From Erysipelotrichales bacterium (GTDB taxonomy: Bacteria; Bacillota_I; Bacilli_A; Erysipelotrichales; Erysipelotrichaceae), in contig CAJTJP010000003.1 of the NCBI GenBank assembly GCA_910576855.1, positions 1 through 64,000 of the forward strand: DNA of 64,000 bases, given 5' to 3'. A program made the translations under genes and the position numbers. The notes below the pieces were generated by a model that worked only from the letters and a program-made list of their open reading frames with translations, was not told the origin of the DNA and did not search any database. Position 1 is the stretch's first letter, and the number at the start of each line of letters is the position of its first letter. Shown here one piece after another: positions 55,630-64,000 of this stretch.

Positions 55630-56847
55630 TTATTTTAACACAAATACGCTCGGATTGTTAGAGAAATGTTCAATATCACAGCCGATTTTTGCCGCAAATA
55701 TGACTTTCCCCTCTGCATTCACCATTACCGGCCATAATTTTCGCTTTTGACTCGGTATTTTACGGTCAATAAACCATCGATTCAGCTTTTTTGTTCCGAA
55801 TCGCAGTGTAATCGCATCACCGCTTTGATAAGAGCGAATCGTAATCGGAAAATCATGCTTTGTCAAAGTGACACCTTCAATTACCGTGCCCTTGTCACAA
55901 AGAGAAAAATACGGTGTACTTAAATATTCAATGTGATCGAGTGTATAAGAATAGGATTCTTGTTTCCCATCGGATAGGCTCAGTAAACCGTATTCCTTGC
56001 GCAGTTCAAAGCAATTGTCAATCAATCGATATTGATTTTGCGGCTGATGAAGCAGAGTAAGGATTGTATTCAACTCCTTTTTCGATATATGCTTGTGACA
56101 GGCATCGTAAATCCATGCTTGAAGGATATACTCCTGTAGTTTCGAGGATTGATTCAACAAACTGCCACAGTCATAGCTCCATGTACTCAAAAAGGCCTCC
56201 GCTTCCTTTTGACAGCATTGGTGAATATGATTCTTTTGAGCAATTTCCTCATTCAGCTTATGCTTATCGGAAGCACTTAAATGCGCAATCACCGTATGTC
56301 TGATTTGATTGCGGCGATATTGATTGCTTAGATTGCTTTCATCAATCCAGAAAGGAACATGATGCCGCTTACAGTATGCTTCTAATTCTGATTTTGTATA
56401 CGCTAATAACGGTCTGATGATCGGACAGTGAAAGATTTCAATTTGTTCGCAAAGACCGTATGTTTGCGGAATCAGTCCTTTTTCCTGCTGCATCAGATAG
56501 GTTTCCAAATGATCGTCAAGCTGATGTGCAACTAACACGCCTTGAGCCTTATATTTTATTAACAGCTCATAAAAAAACTCATAGCGCTTTTTACGGGCAA
56601 AGGCTTGAAAGTTTGAATGACATTGTTCCTCTTGATAACGAAGCTCAAACGGAATGTGATGCTTCATACAAAATGCCTGTACACCGTCACTGTCACGCTG
56701 TGCAGTTTCTCGCTTTTGATAATTCATATGTGCGGCTATGATGCTAAGCTCAGCTTCCTTACACATATGCAGTAAGGCCATCGAGTCACTTCCGCCGCTG
56801 ACCGCAATGATCCATTTTTGATTTTTGTCTAATTCGTTCAACTTCAT
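55630..56847 (-). CDS. tilS: tRNA(Ile)-lysidine synthetase TilS
   Basis: This 405-residue N-type ATP-pyrophosphatase attaches lysine to C34 of tRNA-Ile(CAU), which lets it read AUA codons; it is normally essential. The PP-loop SGGSDS is at residues 17-22, followed by ALLHMCKEAELSIIAAHMNY and the conserved HQLDDHLETYLM block. The C-terminal TilS substrate-binding region contains VTLTKHDFPITIRSYQSGD and RFGTKKLNRWFIDRKIP. It is the first gene of the cluster. Length is slightly below the usual 430-470. Confidence 0.95.
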   Translation of the reverse strand: MKLNELDKNQKWIIAVSGGSDSMALLHMCKEAELSIIAAHMNYQKRETAQRDSDGVQAFCMKHHIPFELRYQEEQCHSNFQAFARKKRYEFFYELLIKYKAQGVLVAHQLDDHLETYLMQQEKGLIPQTYGLCEQIEIFHCPIIRPLLAYTKSELEAYCKRHHVPFWIDESNLSNQYRRNQIRHTVIAHLSASDKHKLNEEIAQKNHIHQCCQKEAEAFLSTWSYDCGSLLNQSSKLQEYILQAWIYDACHKHISKKELNTILTLLHQPQNQYRLIDNCFELRKEYGLLSLSDGKQESYSYTLDHIEYLSTPYFSLCDKGTVIEGVTLTKHDFPITIRSYQSGDAITLRFGTKKLNRWFIDRKIPSQKRKLWPVMVNAEGKVIFAAKIGCDIEHFSNNPSVFVLK

Positions 56848-56922
56848 AGTGAAATTATACCGAAGTGGCTGTAGTTGTGCAAGTTATTTATTTCATCGGT
56901 TCTGACAAGGAATATAAGCTGA

Positions 56923-56988
56923 ATAAAAAATACGATACGCTCTCAGTCCGAATAAAAGGATATACAAACTGATTTTAGTATCGTATTT
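56923..56988 (-). terminator. Terminator of surface protein A2
   Basis: On the minus strand AAATACGATAC and GTATCGTATTT form an 11-bp stem across a 39-base loop and run into TTTTTATTC. It lies 20 bases after the A2 stop. Confidence 0.7.
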
Positions 56989-57007
56989 ACTGATTTGAAA
57001 AATAACG

Positions 57008-60000
57008 TTATTTAATTTCTATTTGATATTTATAGATAATATAAGAGAGTAAACACAATGATAACAGACTGATGCCCATATAAATCATAATATTTGTATC
57101 ATCTCCTGTACTTGCTCCGCCCATGCTGTTTGCGGGGTTGTATTGACCCTTTACTGAAGTGCCATCACCATTAGGGACAACAGGTTCACTGAAATCCATC
57201 GTATCGTATGGCAAGTCACCTTCTACATTCTTGCCCGGTTTCCATTCCGGTATTTCAATAATATTTTCATCAGGCTTACCATCCCCGTCATTGTCAACAT
57301 TCACATCAGGGATTCCATCTCCATCACTGTCGATGTCGATATCGGGGATTCCATCGCCATCGATGTCAATATTAATGTCAGGTTCGCCGTCTCCGTCTAT
57401 ATCCACATTGATATCAGGGAATCCGTCTCCGTCTGAATCAATATTGATCTCCGGCTTGATGTCATTCTTTCCGATACTGTCATAAGTAAACTTGCCTGAC
57501 TTATAATCCTTCTTCGGTTTCCATTCATGGATTTCTACAATATTGACACTTGGTGTTTCTCCATCCTTTGAGATATTGATATGCGGTTTAAAGTCTCCTT
57601 TATTATCGATGTTGATATTAGGGATTCCGTCGTTATCTGTATCTACATTGATGACTGCTTTCACGCTTGTACCTGTACAATATTCCTCAAGGATTCCGTT
57701 GTCAGGATCTATCTTTACACACTTCGTCGGCTTCCAATCGCTTTTCTTTAGAATTACTAGGTTAAGGTCAGGCTTACCATCTTTGTCTGTATCGATGTTC
57801 AAATCAGGCTTGCCATCGCCGTCACTGTCGATATTGATGTCAGGAATACCGTCATTATTTCTGTCCCCGTTGATGACGATCCATTTACTTTCATCATTTG
57901 GGTCTTTCCATTTAATGTTAAGATCAGGACAGCCATCACCATCAGGATCATTAAAGTCAGGCTTGCCGTCTCCGTCTTCATCAACATCGATTTTCTTGAG
58001 TGCCACCTCATGACAGGTTTCGGCATTCGTATTTCCTGCGTTGTCCGTAGGTATCACACATACCTTGTATTTTCCTACTGTTTCACTGATCGTTATCTTT
58101 GCCTTTTCATTCGTTACGGTCAATGTTCCGTCTTTGATTGCTTCCTCATTGCCATCAGTCAGCTTGTATATTTTATAGCTGAGTTCCTTTGTTCCGCTTA
58201 CCTTTAAATCATCCTTCGCATCACTTGTCGTTATCTCAAATGAGGTTCCCGGCTTAAAGAAGATTCCGCCTGTCAGCTTGTTGATGATATCTTGTAGTGT
58301 GTTGTTCGTATCCTTGGCCTTGATGCCTTTTACCTTCGGTGCTGTCTTATCGATTCTGATGATTTCTTGTTTCTCTTTCGTAATAGCTCCGCTATCCTTT
58401 TTCATCCAAAAGCTTTGGTTGGTTTCTCCTTCTTTTGTCACCGTGACTTGGTTTGGCTTCCATGTGCTTTGGTCTAACGACATATTGATATACTCATTAT
58501 GATCGCTGATGATGTTCACATCCTTATTTGTCCATCCGCCTGTATATAAGGTATGGCTCCCGTCATCTATCTCTAAATGATACCAGTTGTCCTGTATGTT
58601 CTCCTCTTTGACTTTTAGTGTTCCCTCTTTGAATGTAAAGGTATAGTTTGGATAAGCTGTATTTAATAGGTTACTGTCCCCCTTGATCGGATAGCTTCCT
58701 GCATTACTGTTTGTTTTCGCCGTAGTACTCAGCTTGATATCGTTTTCCTCTATGACATCCTGTACCCCATTCCATGATACTAACTGACTTCTGAAGTCTT
58801 GATAAGTTAATGTCGGATTCACTTCTCCTTTATACTTCTCTTTGTCATCAATGATGATTTCGATCGGTTTCGGTAATACCTGTACACTTATCGTTTTACT
58901 TAGCGGTACTTCTCCGTCTGCCGTTCTTGTCACCTTAATTTGGATATTTGTACTTCCGCTGTACTTCAATGCATCGAATTCCGCCTTGTTGCCGGTTACT
59001 TTCGCATTTGAGATATACGTTGTGTTATCTACCTCAAACGTATAGTTCACATTGATACTGCTACTGTCATCCTGTAGGCTTCGGATTGTGAAATGATCGC
59101 CGTAAATGATTTTTCCCGGTCGATTTAACGCCAATGTATTCTCATTCGGTCCCATGATGTGCATCATGCCGTCTGCTTCTGCCTTATTGTAGTTTCGATT
59201 CCCCGGCTTCTCTACATGCAGCGGTATATCTAACCCATTATCTCCACTGTAGCTGTAATCAATATTCACTCCGTCATTCGTCCATGCGATCGATGTGCTG
59301 ATACTGTTATCTATCGTTATGAAGTAATCTGTATCGTTTACCGTTACTCCGCCGGCATTACTTGAGATATCCTGTTCATTGATGACCGGTGTTACTGTTC
59401 CGTTTCCGCTTGTCGCATAGGTGATTCCCGCAAACGATATCGTTTGATTTGCCTTTGTGATATTGATCGCTATCTCTATCGTTTTATCACTGTAATTTCC
59501 TGTAGGATCATGACTTGTTGCCTCTACGATTACCTTATCTATCTGACTCGGTGAGATACTCGCATTTAATACCGTTACTTCTCCTGTTGTACTGTCTACC
59601 GATATCACATCAGTCGGACTTCCTGCCTTTAAACGGTATGTTACTGTACTGCCTGTCGGATTCCCTGCCGTATATAATTGAATCGTTTTATTTGGTGCGT
59701 ATACTTCACTGATCGCATTATACTTGTTGCTTGTTTTGGGAAGTTCATTTCCTGCGCTGTCTGTATAGATGAAATTCTGTGTTCCCGCTGTGACCGTAAA
59801 GGTCAATTCAGCAATTGCGTTTGCCTGTCCTGCAGCTCCGTTTTTCTCTGCGACAATGATGACCGTTCCTACCCCGTTGATCATTATCGCTCCGCTGCTT
59901 GAATTCACTGTGATTACATTTGTTGAGCCATCCTTAATTCGATAAGTGACAGGATTGGTATTACTGCTTCCTTTGACTGTTGCGTAGACCGTCACTCCTG

Positions 60001-61095
60001 TGTCTGTCAAACACGCACTCTTTGAGGTTATCACTGTATTTGATGTACTGTTCTCATAAAACTTCAGATTCTCTGCCGCAGCTACTCCTACATTGATTGT
60101 CACAGGGATTTCCTTTGTGCTCCAGTTATCACTTACCGTTACTGTGACATGATAGCTTTTTACTCCTAAATTCGCTGTTGTCTTGATGACACCGGTATTT
60201 GGATCGACACTAAAGAAGCTCGCATTTCCTACTCCCGGCTTTAAGCCATAATGATAAGTCGTTGTGCTTCCGCCTATCGTATCGGGTGTACCGAGTGTTC
60301 CGTGAATCGTACCGATGATTCCCCCTGTTCTGACATTGGAATCAGAAGCTGTAAAGGTAGGAATCGTTGTATCTGATGAATTGGCATGCGGTGTTACACT
60401 TCCGTCTACCTCTCGATAGATCACGATTTCTTTTTCAACAAAGGCAGAATTATAATTATCATTTCCCGTTGTCGGATCATCATCAACTGTTGCCCTTATC
60501 TTTACCTTACCGAACGCATTGCTTCCTGTATAAGTAATCGCTCCTGTATCAGGATTAATTGAAATCAGTGATACATCACCACCCGTAATACTATAGGTTA
60601 TCTTAGTCCCTGTACTTGGAGTCGCAGTCGCTGTTTCATTCCAAGCTGTAGCAGCATCTGCGATTGATTTCTTGGTTTGAGCTGGATCATTAAAGGCAAT
60701 CGTCGGATTTGTTTTTTCTACCGTAAATGAGGTACAAACCTTTTCCGTCGGATTACCACTTGTATCCACCGGATCACCGTTCGCATCTACTGCAGTAATA
60801 CAGAATTTATAATTCCCTGCCTTTAAACCACCATTGACTAAATCAGGCGCACCGCTTTTGATTTTTACATTGAGTGGTGTATTGCTTGAAGCATTATTAG
60901 AATCTAAACCATCAATTTCAAAGTTTAAATAAGAATTATCACCGTTTGTTTCGAGTGTATAAGTCAACGGAGTTACGCCTGTCGGACTCGCCGTAACCTT
61001 ACCTACTGCCTGACCGGCATTCACATTCTTACTGAATTCATAATCATTTCCTGCAGAAGCTCCGCTTTGCGGTGTTTTTGTATAAGACAGCTTAT
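57008..61095 (-). repeat. 4.1-kb direct repeat shared with 1461-5545
   Basis: This is the second copy of the A-type stalk and tail, in the same orientation as the first. Similarity falls off at the codons for EPHK, where the head begins. Differences from A1 include a shorter linker before the anchor and scattered substitutions. Confidence 0.85.
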
Positions 61096-62206
61096 GCGGT
61101 TCAACGACTTCAATATCCTTCATATCTGAAATAGGTGAGGATTTCGCAGCTCTTCCTGTTGTATCATCAAACTCCTCATTCGCTACTGCGATTTTATACT
61201 TTCCGACAGGTATTCCCGTTAAATCGAAATCATTATTATTTAACGCTTTGTAATAAAGAAGAGTAGTACCGGCATTATCAAAGACAAATACTGACAAGGT
61301 ATCACTCGCTGTCGCATCTAATTGAATCGTTGAATCTTTGATTACTTTTTTACCTGCTACTGACTTTCCGTTTCTTTTTATATCATTAAAAGCTACCGAA
61401 TAAGCAGGATCCGCATATCGAATTTTCAGCACTCCCGATCTTGGATCACTCGTTAAAGTATTCTTATGAATATCAGTATTTAAAACATATAATATATTAC
61501 TATTTTCTAAATGCGAAACAATGATCGAGTTAGGTTTAAGCCATCCATACTGTGTAAACTGCCAATGATAGCTTATATATTTGGGATAAAGTGTACCGCC
61601 GGATGATGACGAAGAATACATCTCCGCTATCGGATTATCCTTAATATAAGCCGCATTAAACCAAGCTCCCCTTGCCTTAAGATATACTACATCACTCAAC
61701 GTAAAATCAGGAGGCAGGACAGCGCTTCCGATTTTTCCCGAAATCATATCCGATGAAGTAGGTGTATAGACATGCGTCAAAGTGGCTGTCGCTTCTGTAA
61801 TAGATTGTATAGCGGAATTCTCAAATGTATTCGCTGTAAGCGATGCAGAAAATACATTATCAAAGGCTTTCGTATAAGTATATAAAAGCGAATCACTTTT
61901 TCCTGATGTCGCAGCCCTATAATGACAACCAGGAACATGATTACTATGTGGATCCGTAAAATTATCTGTGGAACTGTTACACACTTGACCGCTCCACTTA
62001 ATAAACATCGCATAATAGTTTCCGTTATCCTTGCTTACTTTCCAAGTGAGTTCACTTCCATCATTTCCGGTACCGACAATGACCTGATCGCCCTCTAAAA
62101 GAACATTTAGATTCGTTGCCGCACTTATTGTTTTATTTAATCCGAAAAATCCGACAGATGCAAGACATATGACTGAAGCACCCGCGATCAAAAATTTTTT
62201 CCACAT
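57008..62206 (-). CDS. Giant surface protein A2 (adhesin-like, calcium-binding stalk)
   Basis: This 1732-residue secreted protein has a signal peptide (FLIAGASVICLASVGFFGL core) and a head to about residue 372 that is largely unlike A1's. From EPHKLSYTKTPQSG onward it is nearly identical to A1: Ig/cadherin-like modules, an MBG-like module (EKYKGEVNPTLTY), the DxDxDG calcium array (about 1405-1650) and a tail with NSMGGASTGDDTNIMIYM, a hydrophobic helix and YKYQIEIK. I chose the ATG at 62206 (GGAAGGGG 7 bases upstream) over an in-frame start at 62230 that lies across that site. The leader at 62231-62352 matches that of A1. Adhesion is inferred. Confidence 0.85.
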   Translation of the reverse strand: MWKKFLIAGASVICLASVGFFGLNKTISAATNLNVLLEGDQVIVGTGNDGSELTWKVSKDNGNYYAMFIKWSGQVCNSSTDNFTDPHSNHVPGCHYRAATSGKSDSLLYTYTKAFDNVFSASLTANTFENSAIQSITEATATLTHVYTPTSSDMISGKIGSAVLPPDFTLSDVVYLKARGAWFNAAYIKDNPIAEMYSSSSSGGTLYPKYISYHWQFTQYGWLKPNSIIVSHLENSNILYVLNTDIHKNTLTSDPRSGVLKIRYADPAYSVAFNDIKRNGKSVAGKKVIKDSTIQLDATASDTLSVFVFDNAGTTLLYYKALNNNDFDLTGIPVGKYKIAVANEEFDDTTGRAAKSSPISDMKDIEVVEPHKLSYTKTPQSGASAGNDYEFSKNVNAGQAVGKVTASPTGVTPLTYTLETNGDNSYLNFEIDGLDSNNASSNTPLNVKIKSGAPDLVNGGLKAGNYKFCITAVDANGDPVDTSGNPTEKVCTSFTVEKTNPTIAFNDPAQTKKSIADAATAWNETATATPSTGTKITYSITGGDVSLISINPDTGAITYTGSNAFGKVKIRATVDDDPTTGNDNYNSAFVEKEIVIYREVDGSVTPHANSSDTTIPTFTASDSNVRTGGIIGTIHGTLGTPDTIGGSTTTYHYGLKPGVGNASFFSVDPNTGVIKTTANLGVKSYHVTVTVSDNWSTKEIPVTINVGVAAAENLKFYENSTSNTVITSKSACLTDTGVTVYATVKGSSNTNPVTYRIKDGSTNVITVNSSSGAIMINGVGTVIIVAEKNGAAGQANAIAELTFTVTAGTQNFIYTDSAGNELPKTSNKYNAISEVYAPNKTIQLYTAGNPTGSTVTYRLKAGSPTDVISVDSTTGEVTVLNASISPSQIDKVIVEATSHDPTGNYSDKTIEIAINITKANQTISFAGITYATSGNGTVTPVINEQDISSNAGGVTVNDTDYFITIDNSISTSIAWTNDGVNIDYSYSGDNGLDIPLHVEKPGNRNYNKAEADGMMHIMGPNENTLALNRPGKIIYGDHFTIRSLQDDSSSINVNYTFEVDNTTYISNAKVTGNKAEFDALKYSGSTNIQIKVTRTADGEVPLSKTISVQVLPKPIEIIIDDKEKYKGEVNPTLTYQDFRSQLVSWNGVQDVIEENDIKLSTTAKTNSNAGSYPIKGDSNLLNTAYPNYTFTFKEGTLKVKEENIQDNWYHLEIDDGSHTLYTGGWTNKDVNIISDHNEYINMSLDQSTWKPNQVTVTKEGETNQSFWMKKDSGAITKEKQEIIRIDKTAPKVKGIKAKDTNNTLQDIINKLTGGIFFKPGTSFEITTSDAKDDLKVSGTKELSYKIYKLTDGNEEAIKDGTLTVTNEKAKITISETVGKYKVCVIPTDNAGNTNAETCHEVALKKIDVDEDGDGKPDFNDPDGDGCPDLNIKWKDPNDESKWIVINGDRNNDGIPDINIDSDGDGKPDLNIDTDKDGKPDLNLVILKKSDWKPTKCVKIDPDNGILEEYCTGTSVKAVINVDTDNDGIPNINIDNKGDFKPHINISKDGETPSVNIVEIHEWKPKKDYKSGKFTYDSIGKNDIKPEINIDSDGDGFPDINVDIDGDGEPDINIDIDGDGIPDIDIDSDGDGIPDVNVDNDGDGKPDENIIEIPEWKPGKNVEGDLPYDTMDFSEPVVPNGDGTSVKGQYNPANSMGGASTGDDTNIMIYMGISLLSLCLLSYIIYKYQIEIK

Positions 62207-62230
62207 AGCTGTTCCCCTTCCTTTCCTCAA

Positions 62231-62352
62231 TGTCTACAAAGGTAGACTTTAAGAAATAGCGGGAAAACAGCTAAAATCGTATGTTTTATAAACAAAAAAC
62301 ATGCATTTCTGTATCAGAAGTGCATGTCTATAATTGTCTGCTTTAAGAGATT
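62231..62352 (-). promoter_or_regulatory. Leader of A2: paired 28-bp repeats around a hairpin
   Basis: 28-bp elements lie at 62231-62258 and 62325-62352, with the same spacing as in A1 and B1. The proximal copy again contains GTCTAC-CTTT-GTAGAC on the minus strand. Upstream similarity to A1 continues through GTGTACATTTATTATAT near 62458 to about 62500. Confidence 0.7.
62293..62327 (-). promoter_or_regulatory. Terminator-like hairpin in the A2 leader (possible attenuator)
   Basis: On the minus strand ACATGCACTTCT and AGAAATGCATGT form a stem with 11 of 12 pairs and a 5-nt loop, followed by six T residues. Confidence 0.6.
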
Positions 62353-62492
62353 TAAATACAATTAATTGTATGTTTTTTTATTTTTTTACACAGAACAGTA
62401 AGAATCATATTATAGAGTACACTTAATTCGTTTTTGTTCGTATCAGATTTCTTTTTTGTGTACATTTATTATATCATGTCTTTCACAATTAG

Positions 62493-62524
62493 AAAAAGAG
62501 TAAAGTCTTTTATGTACTTTACTC
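62493..62524 (-). terminator. Terminator of surface protein B2
   Basis: On the minus strand GAGTAAAGT and ACTTTACTC form a perfect 9-bp stem with a 9-nt loop, followed by five T residues. It lies 11 bases after the B2 stop. Confidence 0.85.
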
Positions 62525-62535
62525 CTTATAATACC

Positions 62536-64000
62536 TTATTCTTCTTTGTGTTTGTATGCAAGAAGGAATAGTAAACTTACGGATAACAGACTGATTCCTA
62601 TATAAATCATGATATTTGTATTATCTCCTGTACTTGCTCCGCCCATGCTTGTCGCAGGATTGTATTGTCCCTTGACTGAGGTGTCATTGCCGGTGTTGTC
62701 AGGATCATCTTTGGGTTGATCAGTATCGTCCGGTTGATTGAAATCCATCGTATCATATGGTATATCTCCGTCTACATTCTTACCCGGCTTCCATTCCGTG
62801 ATTTTTTTTATGTTTTCATCAGGTTTCCCATCTCCGTCATTGTCGACATTCACATCGGGCTTGCCGTCTCCCGTACTGTCGATGTCAATATCAGGAATAC
62901 CATCGCCGTCCAAATCAATATTGATATCAGGCTCTCCGTCACCGTCCAAGTCAAGGTTGACATCCGGTCGTCCATCTCCGTCCGTATCGATATTCAGCTC
63001 AGGCTTGATATCCTTACCGATACTGTCATAAGTAAACTTGCCTGATTTGTAATCCTTCTTTGGCTTCCATTCATGGATTTCTACAATATTGACACTTGGT
63101 GTTTCTCCATCCTTTGAGATATTGATATGCGGTTTAAAGTCTCCTTTATTATCGATGTTGATATTAGGGATTCCGTCGTTATCTGTATCTACATTGATTA
63201 CTGCTTTCACACTTGTTCCCGTACAGTATTCCTCTAAGATTCCGTTATCAACATCTTGTTTCACACACTTCGACGGCTTCCAATCAGATTTCTTTAATAT
63301 TACTAGGTTAAGATCGGGCTTCCCGTCTTTGTCTGTATCGATATTCAAGTCAGGTTTTCCGTCTCCGTCACTATCGATATTTAAATCCGGAATACCGTCA
63401 TTATTTCTGTCCCCGTTGATTACGATCCATTTACTTTCATCATTTGGGTCTTTCCATTTGATATTGAGATCGGGACATCCATCTCCGTCAGGATCATTGA
63501 AGTCAGGATTTCCGTCGCCGTCTACATCATAATCGATTTTCTTTACATTTAAATCAGAACATTTTTCGCTTGATTCATTTGTCGCATTATCTACTGTTGT
63601 AGCGCATACTCGATAGTTTCCGATATTATTGATCTTGAAGCTCAATATCTTATTGGTTCCCGGTGCTGCCGTATCCTCTTGGATCGGTGTTGTGCTTGTC
63701 ATCATGCCTTCGCTGTCTAATTCGTATACTCGATAGCTGACTTCTTTGATACCACTCACTTTCACTGTCTTTCCGCTTTGCGGCTGCGGATCATCGGTTT
63801 TGATTTCTACCTTTACTCCGGGTTTGAAGTAATGACCTAGCGTAATCTCATTCAATAAGTTTGATAATCCGTCATCATTTACAGGATAGCCTGTGATGCT
63901 TACTACCTTTGGATTCGTCATATCGATCTTGACATGGTCCTCGATCTTTTCACTGATCGCTCCCTTATGTGTGCTTGTGCCGTTCGGATCGATTCTGAAA
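62536..64000 (-). CDS. Giant surface protein B2, C-terminal part (gene continues past the window)
   Basis: The frame is open to the window end, so the visible 487 residues are only the C-terminus. An internal ATG at 63921 is not the start. It contains the last Ig-like module (VVSITGYPVNDDGLS), the DxDxDG calcium array and the tail TSMGGASTGDNTNIMIYI with a hydrophobic helix and YKHKEE. Most is nearly identical to B1. However, the segment around NINIDNKGDFKPHINIS to KSGKFTYDSIGK matches A1/A2 instead, and the final helix is also A-like. The head and any leader lie beyond the window. Confidence 0.85.
   Translation of the reverse strand, partial: FRIDPNGTSTHKGAISEKIEDHVKIDMTNPKVVSITGYPVNDDGLSNLLNEITLGHYFKPGVKVEIKTDDPQPQSGKTVKVSGIKEVSYRVYELDSEGMMTSTTPIQEDTAAPGTNKILSFKINNIGNYRVCATTVDNATNESSEKCSDLNVKKIDYDVDGDGNPDFNDPDGDGCPDLNIKWKDPNDESKWIVINGDRNNDGIPDLNIDSDGDGKPDLNIDTDKDGKPDLNLVILKKSDWKPSKCVKQDVDNGILEEYCTGTSVKAVINVDTDNDGIPNINIDNKGDFKPHINISKDGETPSVNIVEIHEWKPKKDYKSGKFTYDSIGKDIKPELNIDTDGDGRPDVNLDLDGDGEPDINIDLDGDGIPDIDIDSTGDGKPDVNVDNDGDGKPDENIKKITEWKPGKNVDGDIPYDTMDFNQPDDTDQPKDDPDNTGNDTSVKGQYNPATSMGGASTGDNTNIMIYIGISLLSVSLLFLLAYKHKEE
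62597..64000 (-). repeat. 1.4-kb direct repeat shared with 7916-9319 (extends past the window)
   Basis: This is the second copy of the B-type C-terminal region, offset 54681 bases from the first without net indels, and in the same orientation. Confidence 0.85.

Overview
The window looks like a chromosomal segment of a low-GC, Gram-positive gut bacterium (Bacillota; probably Erysipelotrichia, though no rRNA or tRNA marker is present to prove it). Three things suggest this: conserved housekeeping operons of that phylum (rapZ-yvcK-whiA and tilS-hpt-ftsH), AT-rich intergenic DNA with strong Shine-Dalgarno sites, and very large secreted, wall- or membrane-anchored proteins. Nearly every gene lies on the minus strand. 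The exceptions are a lone fic gene and the tail of an insertion-sequence transposase at the left edge.

Layout. 0-1.3 kb: transposase tail and an Rpn/PD-(D/E)XK nuclease. 1.4-13.5 kb: two giant surface proteins, called A1 and B1 here, with a yefM-yoeB toxin-antitoxin pair between them. 13.8-19.8 kb: an NylC-like P1 peptidase, an unknown protein, and rapZ-yvcK-whiA followed by a degenerate nuclease-fold membrane protein and an XRE regulator. 20-31 kb: a sugar-binding lipoprotein, YesM-type kinase and YesN-type regulator next to a 2196-residue GH89 alpha-N-acetylglucosaminidase. 31-41.9 kb: a MacB/FtsX-like exporter, an AAA/PD-(D/E)XK protein, a NatAB-like exporter, a membrane-anchored hydrolase and a DUF349 protein. 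42.7-44 kb: a tight four-gene operon with a DUF3990 ADP-ribosyltransferase-like protein. 44-46.8 kb: dusB, hslO and fic. 47-52.4 kb: an 1823-residue GH36-like glycosidase. 52.9-56.8 kb: tilS-hpt-ftsH. 57-64 kb: a second pair of giant surface proteins, A2 and the partial B2, which runs off the window.

How the genes fit together. The secreted GH89 and GH36-like enzymes carry discoidin carbohydrate-binding modules and FIVAR repeats. With the sugar-sensing lipoprotein/kinase/regulator set, they suggest foraging on host mucin or other O-glycans. The giant A and B proteins look like adhesins. Each has a divergent N-terminal head, an Ig/cadherin-like stalk, a calcium-binding DxDxDG stalk and a C-terminal TGD-type sorting tail. 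A1/B1 and A2/B2 are a duplicated two-gene locus in direct orientation about 56 kb apart.

The most unusual signal is regulatory. Each of the three visible A/B leaders carries two 28-bp repeats flanking a hairpin followed by a T-run. The stem varies mostly by compensating base changes, as expected of a conserved attenuator. The GH36-like gene has an analogous leader with TGTACA-centred palindromes, and the sugar-sensor operon has related sites. This points to a coordinated surface regulon that I do not recognise from described systems.
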